Shown: piece by piece, positions 16,112-26,853 of the stretch | Layout: every line of letters begins with the position of its first letter | How positions within the stretch are numbered: position 1 is the first letter of the stretch | Assembly: GCF_030538695.1 (NCBI RefSeq) | Contig: NZ_JAUNTN010000007.1 | Coordinates: 59,562-123,561, forward strand | Direction of reading: 5' to 3' | Origin: Paracoccus sp. (in: a-proteobacteria) | GTDB lineage: Bacteria > Pseudomonadota > Alphaproteobacteria > Rhodobacterales > Rhodobacteraceae | Length of the DNA stretch: 64,000 nucleotides | The notes under the pieces: generated by a model | What the model was told of the DNA's origin: nothing | The model's input: only the letters and a program-made list of their open reading frames with translations | The model's database searches: none | Translations under genes and position numbers: made by a program

Positions 16112-17905
16112 TCAAATACGAATATCAAGAGGGCCGCCCTGATAGGCTTGCGGCCGCATTTCGATGACTGGTGCGGCCTCATCACCCTTGTTTTGCTGCA
16201 CATAGACACGCCCTCCCGGCTGCGCCTCTGGCTGCCGCTGCCCTTGATCATTGCCGAAATCCAATTCCGGCGAAGGCAGCCCCTGATCACGAAGATCCTG
16301 CAACAGCAGGTCAGCGTTGCGTCGCAAGTGCTGCATCACATCGGGCCGTTCCGCCCATATCACCACCCGCGTCACATCCTGTTCGGGCCGAATGCTCAGC
16401 TTGACGGCACCAAGTTCTTCAGGGGACAGGCGCAACTCCACCTCTCCGGTCCGCACGTTGCTGACCGCCTGAACCAACTGCTGCACCAATGGCGTGGCTT
16501 GCCGGGGCGATGGTGTAGCCCCTTCAACGGCGGTCCGCATCTCTGCCACGAACCGCCGATCATCACCAAAATCCACGACTGGCGCTGATGCCCCCAAATC
16601 CCGGAGCGTCTGCACCCGCGGATCAGTGTTGCTCTGTGGCTGCGGCACCACCTCGAACCGTTCAATTGGCATGACCACCCGCGTCGTCTCTTGTTCAAGA
16701 CGAATATCCGACCGGACACCCCCCTGTTCCGCAGGAGGCAGAAGCATCTCAGCTTTCTCCACAGGCATAGCCTTAACCATCTGCATCTGCCGATATGGCG
16801 GTGATGCAACAAAAGCCGGTTGAGAATCGCGCACTACAGCAGCCCCTGTCTCTGGCTTCCTGATCGCTTCCACATCATACCGTTTCGATGGGGCCAACGC
16901 TGTTTCTTGCAACACTCGAACAGCTTCCAACGGAACCCGGTCTTGCGCACCCTCCCCTTCGTGTCGTGGCAATCCGGCTGAAATGCGGCTCTCCGCAACC
17001 ATCACCGCTTGCCCCTCGGAAGGTAAATCCGGGGGCCGATGGTGTTTCGGGTCAAAATCGACACGCTCTGCAAGCACCGGCAGCATCGGTTGCGCAAGCG
17101 TCCGCAAGGCATCCATGCTGTCCAGAACACCCAGATTGGCCTGCGTGATGACCGCTTCTGAATACGCCTCCTGTGGCACGGCCCGAACAACAGATTCGGC
17201 GGGCGGTTCAAAACGTTCCGGTTGAGGCACCTCAAGGGCCAAAGGCGCTTGTGGTGCTGGCGTCCACACCACTTCCAACGGCGAATCGGCGGACCCTTCC
17301 TGATCTGCACCAACGGCCACCGGAACCACCCCCAGGCGCCCTGTTGATTCGTGGTTTTCCTTGGTTTCCACATCAGACAGAGTGGTCAATTCAGCGCCGA
17401 AAACCGGCGCCATCTTTACGTTATCCACTGGCAGCATCTTTCCAACGGCATCCTCCCGACGCTCTGGCGGCATCCAGATTTGCGGGGTTGCGGCTATGTC
17501 ACCTGCCCGAGCAGAAGCAGCACCCCACGGCACCGCCGCAGGGCTGTCCGCCCCCTCAGAACGTGTCATATCCGGCGTAACACGCTCCACCTCCGGGCCT
17601 GCCGTGGCAGGTTTGGCCCACTGTGCGGCCAACGATTCATCACCATGATCCCCAGCCTCAGGCGGCACCGCATCCAGCCCGAGAGGTTCCGATTCGCTAT
17701 CGGCTGCCTGATCGACCAAATCGGCATTATCAGCCTGACCATCCGCCTCTGCCCCCGGATCAACAACAGATCCACCCTCAGCGGGCGAATCATCCGTTAC
17801 AGAAAACGCCGCCAGAAAATCATCCTCTGACATAGAGCGACCCAAAGCGCCTTGTCGCACGGGTGCCACGGCTGAAAATAGATCAAGAACCTGTCCAATA
17901 TCCAC
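16112..17905 (-). CDS. fliK: Flagellar hook-length control protein FliK
   Basis: A 597-residue protein. The first ~450 residues are low-complexity, acidic and Pro-rich, as in FliK molecular rulers. The C-terminal domain (about 455-545) contains GEVELRLSPEELGAVKLSI, the Flg_hook substrate-switch domain that meets FlhB. It sets hook length and switches export from hook to filament proteins. The start is a GTG at 17905 with GAGGTGA just upstream. It diverges from the flgJ-like gene, with a 97-base AT-rich gap that must hold promoters for both directions. Confidence 0.9.
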   Translation of the reverse strand: MDIGQVLDLFSAVAPVRQGALGRSMSEDDFLAAFSVTDDSPAEGGSVVDPGAEADGQADNADLVDQAADSESEPLGLDAVPPEAGDHGDESLAAQWAKPATAGPEVERVTPDMTRSEGADSPAAVPWGAASARAGDIAATPQIWMPPERREDAVGKMLPVDNVKMAPVFGAELTTLSDVETKENHESTGRLGVVPVAVGADQEGSADSPLEVVWTPAPQAPLALEVPQPERFEPPAESVVRAVPQEAYSEAVITQANLGVLDSMDALRTLAQPMLPVLAERVDFDPKHHRPPDLPSEGQAVMVAESRISAGLPRHEGEGAQDRVPLEAVRVLQETALAPSKRYDVEAIRKPETGAAVVRDSQPAFVASPPYRQMQMVKAMPVEKAEMLLPPAEQGGVRSDIRLEQETTRVVMPIERFEVVPQPQSNTDPRVQTLRDLGASAPVVDFGDDRRFVAEMRTAVEGATPSPRQATPLVQQLVQAVSNVRTGEVELRLSPEELGAVKLSIRPEQDVTRVVIWAERPDVMQHLRRNADLLLQDLRDQGLPSPELDFGNDQGQRQPEAQPGGRVYVQQNKGDEAAPVIEMRPQAYQGGPLDIRI

Positions 17906-18002
17906 GAATCACCTCACATCATTTTTTTCACATATACCCCTGTAAGGTTACTAAATATTTACCGCTCACTGTTATGCCTGCACTTATTGCACAGGAGGGC
18001 GC

Positions 18003-18245
18003 ATGAACATCACAGAAATATCCAAACAATTTTATCTATCTTCACGGCAAGCACAGATCGACAAGATGGAAGCATTGTTTGTCAAAGAGATACTGAAACC
18101 CACCGAAAGCATCGGGGCCGAGCGCGGCGGCATAGGAGAGGGGCATTTCCGATCCCTCATGACCGATCTGCAAGCTGATTCGCTGGCCCGGAAAATGGAC
18201 TTTGGCTTGTTCGACAACCTGTTGGAGACCCGCAATGAACCGTAA
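18003..18245 (+). CDS. FlgJ-like rod-binding protein (short form)
   Basis: An 80-residue protein resembling the N-terminal rod-binding domain of FlgJ (KMEALFVKEILKPT, GGIGEGHFRSLMTDLQADSLA, with the Gly-rich turn and final helix). The muramidase half of enterobacterial FlgJ is absent, the normal state in alphaproteobacteria. It would help rod assembly in the periplasm. Start ATG 18003 has a strong GGAGG seven bases before it. The end overlaps the next gene by 11 bases. Confidence 0.75.
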   Translation: MNITEISKQFYLSSRQAQIDKMEALFVKEILKPTESIGAERGGIGEGHFRSLMTDLQADSLARKMDFGLFDNLLETRNEP

Positions 18246-18552
18246 CATCCACGATCAGATTGAGGCCGCATATCAGGCGATTCGGTCAGGTGAACCTTTG
18301 AAAGCAAGCGAGATTCTGGAAAACACCGAACGGCTGATGACCTCTGCCCCGCCGGATGCCGCGCAGGCACAAACCCTGCGAAGCAGGCTGGAACGGATCG
18401 TCGCACTGGCGCAAGCATCCGAAGATGGGATGCGCCGCGCCACAGACCGTATCGCGGAAATCATCGCACATGCCCACACGATCAGCAGCTATGACGCGAC
18501 GGGTGAGCGGCACGATGACATGGTGCAGCCCAAACTGTCGAACATATTTTAA
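18235..18552 (+). CDS. FlgN-like flagellar export chaperone
   Basis: A 105-residue, largely helical protein (residues 1-80) with a C-terminal SSYDATGER segment like the conserved end of FlgN chaperones, which hold hook-filament junction proteins FlgK and FlgL before export. The identification rests on length, helical heptads, this short motif and its place between the flgJ-like gene and flagellin; sequence similarity is low. Its TAA stop lies inside a 26-bp AT palindrome. Confidence 0.55.
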   Translation: MNRNIHDQIEAAYQAIRSGEPLKASEILENTERLMTSAPPDAAQAQTLRSRLERIVALAQASEDGMRRATDRIAEIIAHAHTISSYDATGERHDDMVQPKLSNIF

Positions 18553-18571
18553 TTAAAATTTTAATTAAAAT
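18546..18571. repeat. 26-bp perfect AT-only palindrome upstream of flagellin
   Basis: Two overlapping TTTTAATTAAAA units flanked by A and T, self-complementary over all 26 bases and made only of A and T. It holds four TTAA half-sites with start spacings of 4, 8 and 12 bases. It covers the flgN-like stop and lies about 150 bases upstream of the flagellin start. It could be a regulator site or a bidirectional terminator; the CtrA consensus (TTAA-N7-TTAA) is not met exactly. Confidence 0.75.
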
Positions 18572-18687
18572 AGATTTCGCATCCCAGGTTCTGTTCACTA
18601 TTTATTAGGAACCTCGTGCCATAAGGGGGATGCGCAGAAAACGCAGCGGAATACCCGCCAGGTCAGAAGGCCAAACATATGTAAACC

Positions 18688-18717
18688 GGCACAAAGTGCC
18701 ACACGTTAAGGAGGACA
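18688..18717 (+). promoter_or_regulatory. 5' leader hairpin and ribosome-binding site of flagellin
   Basis: GGCAC-AAA-GTGCC (18688-18700) forms a 5-bp hairpin with a 3-base loop, followed ten bases later by a strong AAGGAGG site before ATG 18720. FlbT, encoded 1.3 kb downstream, is known in Caulobacter to act on the flagellin mRNA leader, so this hairpin is a candidate target. Confidence 0.5.
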
Positions 18718-18719
18718 AT

Positions 18720-19550
18720 ATGTCCAGCATTCTGACCAACAACGGCGCAATGGTTGCTCTTCAGACCCTGAAGGGCATCAACTCGAACCTGTCGAAAACC
18801 CAGTCCGAAATCTCGACCGGCAAATCCGTGGCCAATGCCAAGGATAACGCCGCAATCTGGGCCATCGCCAAAACGATGGAAAACGACGTGTCGGGCTTCA
18901 AAACCATTGGCAGCAGCCTTGCACTGGGCGAATCGACCGTTTCCGTGGCGCGAACCGCTGCTGAATCGGTCGCCACCCTGCTTGGCAAGATCAGCGATAA
19001 GATCATCGCCGCACAGGAAGGCAACATCGACCGCGAAAAGATGCAGACCGACATCAAGGCCCTGCGTGAACAGATCACTTCTGTGGTCGATTCGGCGCAG
19101 TTCAACGGTCTGAACCTGATTGATGGCACCAGCACGGATGATGTCACCATTCTGTCGTCGCTGAATCGCAAGGCTGATGGAACGGTCGAGGCCGCCCATA
19201 TCACTGTTGGGCGCATCGACCTGAAGGTGGATGGCGGGCTGTCCGATCTGGAAGATTTGGACGTCACGGACGATCACGCAGATGCACTGGAGAAAATCAC
19301 TGGCCTGATCAAAACCGCCACGGACGCTGCTGCGGCCTTTGGTTCCGCAGAACAGCGCATCACGATCCAGAAGGATTTCGTGGGCAAACTGGCGGATGCG
19401 ATGACCTCGGGGATCGGCTCGCTGGTTGATGCCGATATGGAGGAGGCCTCGGCCCGCCTTCAGGCCCTCCAGGTCCAGCAGCAGCTGGCTACGCAGTCTC
19501 TGTCGATTGCCAACCAGGCACCGCAGCAACTGCTGTCGCTGTTCCGCTGA
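18720..19550 (+). CDS. fliC: Flagellin
   Basis: A 276-residue flagellin. The N-terminal D0/D1 helices (SSILTNNGAMVALQTLKGIN, SEISTGKSVANAKDNAAIWAIA) and C-terminal D1/D0 helices (QLATQSLSIANQAPQQLLSLFR) are conserved; the variable middle is short, giving a compact filament subunit typical of this group. It is exported through the flagellar channel and polymerised. ATG 18720 is set by AAGGAGG. Downstream come a stem-loop and then flaF and flbT, which tune its production. Confidence 0.96.
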   Translation: MSSILTNNGAMVALQTLKGINSNLSKTQSEISTGKSVANAKDNAAIWAIAKTMENDVSGFKTIGSSLALGESTVSVARTAAESVATLLGKISDKIIAAQEGNIDREKMQTDIKALREQITSVVDSAQFNGLNLIDGTSTDDVTILSSLNRKADGTVEAAHITVGRIDLKVDGGLSDLEDLDVTDDHADALEKITGLIKTATDAAAAFGSAEQRITIQKDFVGKLADAMTSGIGSLVDADMEEASARLQALQVQQQLATQSLSIANQAPQQLLSLFR

Positions 19551-19561
19551 TGAACAATACG

Positions 19562-19580
19562 GGGGCGCTCAACGCGCCCC
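19562..19580 (+). terminator. Stem-loop after flagellin, possible weak terminator
   Basis: GGGGCGC-TCAAC-GCGCCCC, a 7-bp perfect stem 12 bases after the flagellin stop. No T-run follows (TGTAACCC), so it may stabilise the flagellin transcript or reduce read-through into flaF rather than stop it fully. Confidence 0.5.
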
Positions 19581-19636
19581 TGTAACCCACACGCGGCAAG
19601 CCGCGACCTGACCAATTTTCGTAAAAAGGTTGATCC

Positions 19637-20005
19637 GTGAACGCACATGCTTTTTCCGGTTATGGCGCAGTAAACTCGCCCATCAAAGACAGCCGCACTG
19701 CCGAAGCGCAGCTTTTGCAACGCCTGACTGGGGCTATGGAACAGGCAAGCCACAACCCCGCCGATTTCCCGGGGCTTGTCCGGGCCATTTCGGACAATCA
19801 AACCTTCTGGCACCAGATTGCTTTTGACCTGGCCTCTGACGACAACCGCCTGCCGGCACCGCTCAAGGCCGGACTGCTGTCCCTGGCAGCCTTCACCGAA
19901 AAGCACACCAGCCGGATTCTTGCCGGAAAGGCGGATGTTACGCCCCTGCTGGACATGAATCGCACCGTCATTCGTGGCCTGATGGGACAAGGGGCCGCCG
20001 CATGA
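19637..20005 (+). CDS. flaF: Flagellar biosynthesis regulator FlaF
   Basis: A 122-residue cytoplasmic protein of the alphaproteobacterial FlaF family. TAEAQLLQRLTGAMEQA near the N-terminus and FWHQIAFDLASDDNRLPAPLKAGLLSL in the centre are characteristic. FlaF promotes flagellin production or secretion, opposing FlbT in Caulobacter. The start is GTG 19637 with AAGG seven bases before it. flbT starts inside the stop codon (ATGA at 20002). Confidence 0.92.
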   Translation: MNAHAFSGYGAVNSPIKDSRTAEAQLLQRLTGAMEQASHNPADFPGLVRAISDNQTFWHQIAFDLASDDNRLPAPLKAGLLSLAAFTEKHTSRILAGKADVTPLLDMNRTVIRGLMGQGAAA

Positions 20006-20403
20006 CCGGACTGATCCTGAAACTCGCCCCCAATGAACGTGTCCTGATCAACGGGGCCGTCATCGAAAACGGCGACCGCCGCACACGGCTTTCCATCCGC
20101 ACCCCGCGGGCCAATATCCTGCGACTAAAAGATGCCATCCACCCGGATCAGGCCACCACACCCGTTTCACGCGCCTGCTATACTTGTCAGTTGATCCTGT
20201 CCGGCGATCTGGACATTACAGACGGCAAGCGTCGCCTGAACATCGCCGTCGAGGAACTCAGCCGTGTGTTCACCGATGCCGACAGCCGCCGCCGCATCAA
20301 TCTGGCCAGCGCCGCGGTTCTGGACGGCAATGCCTATGCCGCGCTGAAAGAGCTGCGCCAGCTTTTACCCAGAGAGGCGCGACTGTTCGCGTTCAAACAA
20401 TGA
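20002..20403 (+). CDS. flbT: Flagellin mRNA regulator FlbT
   Basis: A 133-residue protein starting MTGLILKLAPNERVLINGAVIENGDR, diagnostic for FlbT. In Caulobacter, FlbT binds the flagellin 5' leader and makes the mRNA unstable until hook assembly is finished. Here it follows flaF by overlap and sits 450 bases after flagellin, whose leader has a small hairpin. The DUF1217 gene starts inside its stop (ATGA at 20400). Confidence 0.94.
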   Translation: MTGLILKLAPNERVLINGAVIENGDRRTRLSIRTPRANILRLKDAIHPDQATTPVSRACYTCQLILSGDLDITDGKRRLNIAVEELSRVFTDADSRRRINLASAAVLDGNAYAALKELRQLLPREARLFAFKQ

Positions 20404-21197
20404 GTTACGCTGTCACTGTCGGAACGGGGGGGCTGGCGGGCTGGCGGGTGCTGAATCGCACCGCAGACACGCAAAAAGCCATCATCGCCGCCGAACATCA
20501 GGTCCAGACCACGCGCAGCAGATTTCAGAACGGGATGAGCCGCTTTACCTCGGCCGATGATCTGATGTCAGATTATCGCAGCCTGACGGTTGCCCTGACG
20601 GCCTTTGGCCTTGAATCCGACCTTCCGAACAAAGCCTTCATTCGCAAAGTTCTGGAATCGGACCTGAGCGACCAGAAATCCTTTGCCAACCGGCTTCGTG
20701 ACAAGCGATATGTCAAGCTGGCCGAGGCATTCAGTTTTGGTGACAAGACATTTGGTCAGGCGCAGCGTGTCGTCCGGGCTGACAATATCGGCACTCAATA
20801 CATTGACCGGGTGTTCGAACAGCGTGTTGGCCAGACGGACAACAATATGCGGCTGGCCATGAATGCCCGACGCGAGCTGGCAGATCTGGCACAGAAGTCC
20901 TCGGGCGAGAACACCAAATGGTATGAAATCCTTGGCTCCCCCCCGCTGCGCGAGGTTGTGTCAGGGGCCTTGGGACTTGGGCAAAGCTTTGGCAGCATGC
21001 CGCTGGACAGTCAGCGTGACCTGTTCAAAAGCGCGGCGCAAAAACAGCTCGGCATCGACAGCCTGTCGCAGCTTGCTGATCCTGCAACACTGGAAAAATT
21101 GCTGGATCGCTTTATCATCCGCGCCAGCATCAGCAGCGGCAGCGCAACGGCCTATAGTCCGGCCCTTGCTCTTTTGACCGGCGGTCGTATGGGCTGA
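20400..21197 (+). CDS. DUF1217 flagellar-associated protein
   Basis: A 265-residue protein of the DUF1217 family, which in Rhodobacteraceae and Rhizobiales is found among flagellar genes. The opening GLAGWRVLNRT, then FTSADDLMSDYRSLTVALTAFGLESD and the repeated pattern around KAFIRKVLESDLSD and SFANRLRDKRYVKLAEAFSF, are typical. Its molecular role is not established. No signal peptide or membrane helix is visible. It is translationally coupled to flbT, so a part in flagellin handling or assembly is likely but inferred only from position. Confidence 0.8.
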   Translation: MSYAVTVGTGGLAGWRVLNRTADTQKAIIAAEHQVQTTRSRFQNGMSRFTSADDLMSDYRSLTVALTAFGLESDLPNKAFIRKVLESDLSDQKSFANRLRDKRYVKLAEAFSFGDKTFGQAQRVVRADNIGTQYIDRVFEQRVGQTDNNMRLAMNARRELADLAQKSSGENTKWYEILGSPPLREVVSGALGLGQSFGSMPLDSQRDLFKSAAQKQLGIDSLSQLADPATLEKLLDRFIIRASISSGSATAYSPALALLTGGRMG

Positions 21198-21210
21198 CCG
21201 TATAATCACC

Positions 21211-21238
21211 TTGCGCATATGGCCATGTTGGCTATAAC
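21211..21238 (+). promoter_or_regulatory. Candidate promoter of carB
   Basis: TTGCGC (21211-21216) and TATAAC (21233-21238), 16 bases apart, end 42 bases before the carB ATG. The pair matches the housekeeping promoter pattern moderately well. Confidence 0.45.
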
Positions 21239-21280
21239 CCCGGACGATTTGCGCCGATCACAGACAACCGGGGGGCCACC

Positions 21281-24616
<3,336 letters not shown>

Positions 24617-24624
24617 GATGATAA

Positions 24625-24650
24625 GTGCCGGCCTTATGGCCGGCGCTTTT
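24625..24650 (+). terminator. Rho-independent terminator of carB
   Basis: GCCGGCC-TTAT-GGCCGGC (24627-24644), extendable by a wobble and a G-C pair, followed by TTTTAT. It lies 10 bases after the carB stop. Confidence 0.85.
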
Positions 24651-24751
24651 ATATCGCACCCACATGCAGGGTTCGGGCATCATAAGGACATACCAGACCA
24701 ACGGCACACCGAATCCATGATGTCGTTATTATAGTTCTAAAACAACAAGTA

Positions 24752-25849
24752 TCAGTTAATGACCATATCTGCGTGTAGCGCACCTGCAGCATTTATGGCC
24801 TTTAGTATTTGAATCAAATCCATTGGCCTGACACCAAGCTCATTCAAACCATTAACTAAATCCTGCAAGTTTGCATTTCCGTTGAGATGCGCCAGTTTTC
24901 CACCACTTCCGTCAGTCGTTTGAACCGAGGTGCTTGGAACAACGACTGTTTGCCCTGTCGAAAATGGATTCGGCTGAGACACCATGTCGCTTTCTGTCAC
25001 ACGAATAGATAATGCCCCATGAGAAATGGCAACTGTTGATATTTTGACGTTTCGATCTATTACCACCGTTCCCGTTGCCGCATCAAGAACAACGCGTGCG
25101 GGCGTATCCGGTTCAACCATCAACTCTCCAATCCTTGCAGCAATATCTGCAAGACGCCGACCGCCAATTCTCTCCGATGAAATTCGTATCGTTGCCGCGT
25201 CAGTCGCAACCGCCACCCGAGGCCCTAGGTTGCCGTTCACCACACGCTCAATTTGCATCGCAGTTGCAAAATCTGGGTTGCGTAAAGACAAGGTAAGCTC
25301 ATCAAGATCTTCAAACCGGAAATCCACTTCGCGTTCAACCCGAGCGCCACCTGGCACGGCACCGGATGTAGGCACCCCTTCAACAATGCTTTCCCGCCGC
25401 CCTTCAGCCGAAAACCCTCCGGCAATAACGGAGCCTTGCGCAACAGCATAAATTTGTCCATCCGCTGCGCTTAGTGTTGTCATAGCCAACATACCCCCGC
25501 GCAGACTTTTCGCGTCTCCAATCGCAGAGACCTTGACGTTGATTTTGTCCCCACTGCGTGCGAAGGGGGGTAATTCGGCTGTAACCAGCACCGCAGCAAC
25601 ATTTTTAGGTTGCATTTCCGTAGGCTCAACCGCAACACCAAACTGTCCCAAAAGCGCCGAAAGTCTCTCTGCTGTATAAGGCGCGCTGCGCGCACTATCT
25701 CCACTTCCATTCAGACCTGTAACAATACCGTATCCAAGCAGGTCATTGCCCCGAACGCCAGAGAAATTAGCTAAATCTTTGATCTTTACCGGCACCGCAA
25801 ATGCGATGGAGGAAAACATCATCGTGAATAGGATAAATAGTTTAATCAT
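24752..25849 (-). CDS. flgI: Flagellar P-ring protein FlgI
   Basis: A 365-residue protein of family length with signal peptide MIKLFILFTMMFSSIAFA. VKIKDLANFSGVRGNDLLGYGIVTGLNGSGD is the FlgI signature near the N-terminus, and LVNGLNELGVRPMDLIQILKAI closes the protein as usual. FlgI forms the P ring in the periplasm around the rod. The ATG overlaps the flgL stop (ATGA). The codon usage is clearly AT-richer than in flgE or carB, as in flgL and the end of flgK. Confidence 0.95.
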   Translation of the reverse strand: MIKLFILFTMMFSSIAFAVPVKIKDLANFSGVRGNDLLGYGIVTGLNGSGDSARSAPYTAERLSALLGQFGVAVEPTEMQPKNVAAVLVTAELPPFARSGDKINVKVSAIGDAKSLRGGMLAMTTLSAADGQIYAVAQGSVIAGGFSAEGRRESIVEGVPTSGAVPGGARVEREVDFRFEDLDELTLSLRNPDFATAMQIERVVNGNLGPRVAVATDAATIRISSERIGGRRLADIAARIGELMVEPDTPARVVLDAATGTVVIDRNVKISTVAISHGALSIRVTESDMVSQPNPFSTGQTVVVPSTSVQTTDGSGGKLAHLNGNANLQDLVNGLNELGVRPMDLIQILKAINAAGALHADMVIN

Positions 25850-26853
25850 CTCAGGTAATTCACCAATGACAGCTCATTCAAGCGTGCGGTCGCCGCATAA
25901 AGCCTCTCGAGTGCAGCACGCTGTTCATTCAAAGCAGTGATGGCATCATACTGATCGACCCCAAGCATATCATTGCGCATCTTTTTGATGGATTGAATTT
26001 CCGTATTCTTTGATACAGACAAGGCATCAACCCGCTCTTGATCACTTCCTATTTCTGCTTGCATAGAACGGATTTGATGGGCGCCTTTCAATGTCGTTTT
26101 GGAACCCGACTCTACAAGTTTACGCACCTCTTTATCATCAAGATCGGGACGCTGACCAGCAATCAGGGACATAGCCATACCAGCCATTACATTTAGTATT
26201 CCTGATTTTTTCGCAGAACTCGTTACATCAACGACAGCTTCTCGATCAACAAGTGCAGAAGAGACTCTCTCACTTCCAACCGGCAGCATTGCAAGAAATC
26301 CATTCTCTGCATCTGAAAACCATTCCTCGATAGATATAATAATATCTGCGGCATTATCCTTTCCATCTACCAAAGAGAAAATTTTTGACTTTAAGAAGTC
26401 AGAATCGGGAATTGCGGCTTGATCAACAGCCTGGCCAGAGAACAGATAATCATTACCATGCCGCACATTCAACTTATCAACTGTTGCCGCAAACGCTTTA
26501 TCCGCCTCTGCCGATCGCAAATCAATCATTGACCGATTTGCCAATGCATTTTCAGCCAAACTGTGCTGTGCTGCATTTTCGGAACCGCGCCTCACCGATT
26601 CTAATGTTACCTGCATTATTTCCAGCCGAGTTGCAGCAAAATCAATATTTTGCTTTTCCACCTCAGCTATATTTTGACGCGAATCTATCTGAGCCAAAGC
26701 TGCAACATTTCCTCCAACCCGTGCAAGCGGGTCAGAAGATAAACCCGTTATTGCCTCCTGTGAGCTGCGCACAATGCTTGATTTCAGCGATTGGTTCGTT
26801 CTAGAAAACACCCCTGATCGCAAAAGATCAGCGTATCCCACATTCCCCATCAT
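25846..26853 (-). CDS. flgL: Flagellar hook-filament junction protein FlgL
   Basis: A 335-residue flagellin-like junction protein; its start overlaps the flgK stop and its end overlaps flgI. The flagellin-type ends are recognisable: TNQSLKSSIVRSSQEAITGL near the start and YDAITALNEQRAALERLYAATARLNELSLVNYL at the end. FlgL joins the hook (through FlgK) to the filament. Two adjacent ATG codons (26853 and 26850) could both serve. Two 60-base lines counted in this gene each have 24 G/C (40%), against 36 in a line from flgE. Confidence 0.85.
   Translation of the reverse strand: MMGNVGYADLLRSGVFSRTNQSLKSSIVRSSQEAITGLSSDPLARVGGNVAALAQIDSRQNIAEVEKQNIDFAATRLEIMQVTLESVRRGSENAAQHSLAENALANRSMIDLRSAEADKAFAATVDKLNVRHGNDYLFSGQAVDQAAIPDSDFLKSKIFSLVDGKDNAADIIISIEEWFSDAENGFLAMLPVGSERVSSALVDREAVVDVTSSAKKSGILNVMAGMAMSLIAGQRPDLDDKEVRKLVESGSKTTLKGAHQIRSMQAEIGSDQERVDALSVSKNTEIQSIKKMRNDMLGVDQYDAITALNEQRAALERLYAATARLNELSLVNYLR

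Noticed and set aside
18546-18571. Canonical CtrA box
   Set aside because: Needs TTAA-N7-TTAA; here the gaps are 0, 4, 8 or 12 bases, so it is only recorded as a palindrome of unknown role.
18590-18640. Sigma-54 promoter upstream of flagellin (CGTGCCA element)
   Set aside because: The half-site points to the minus strand and the second element (TTGC at the correct distance) is missing.
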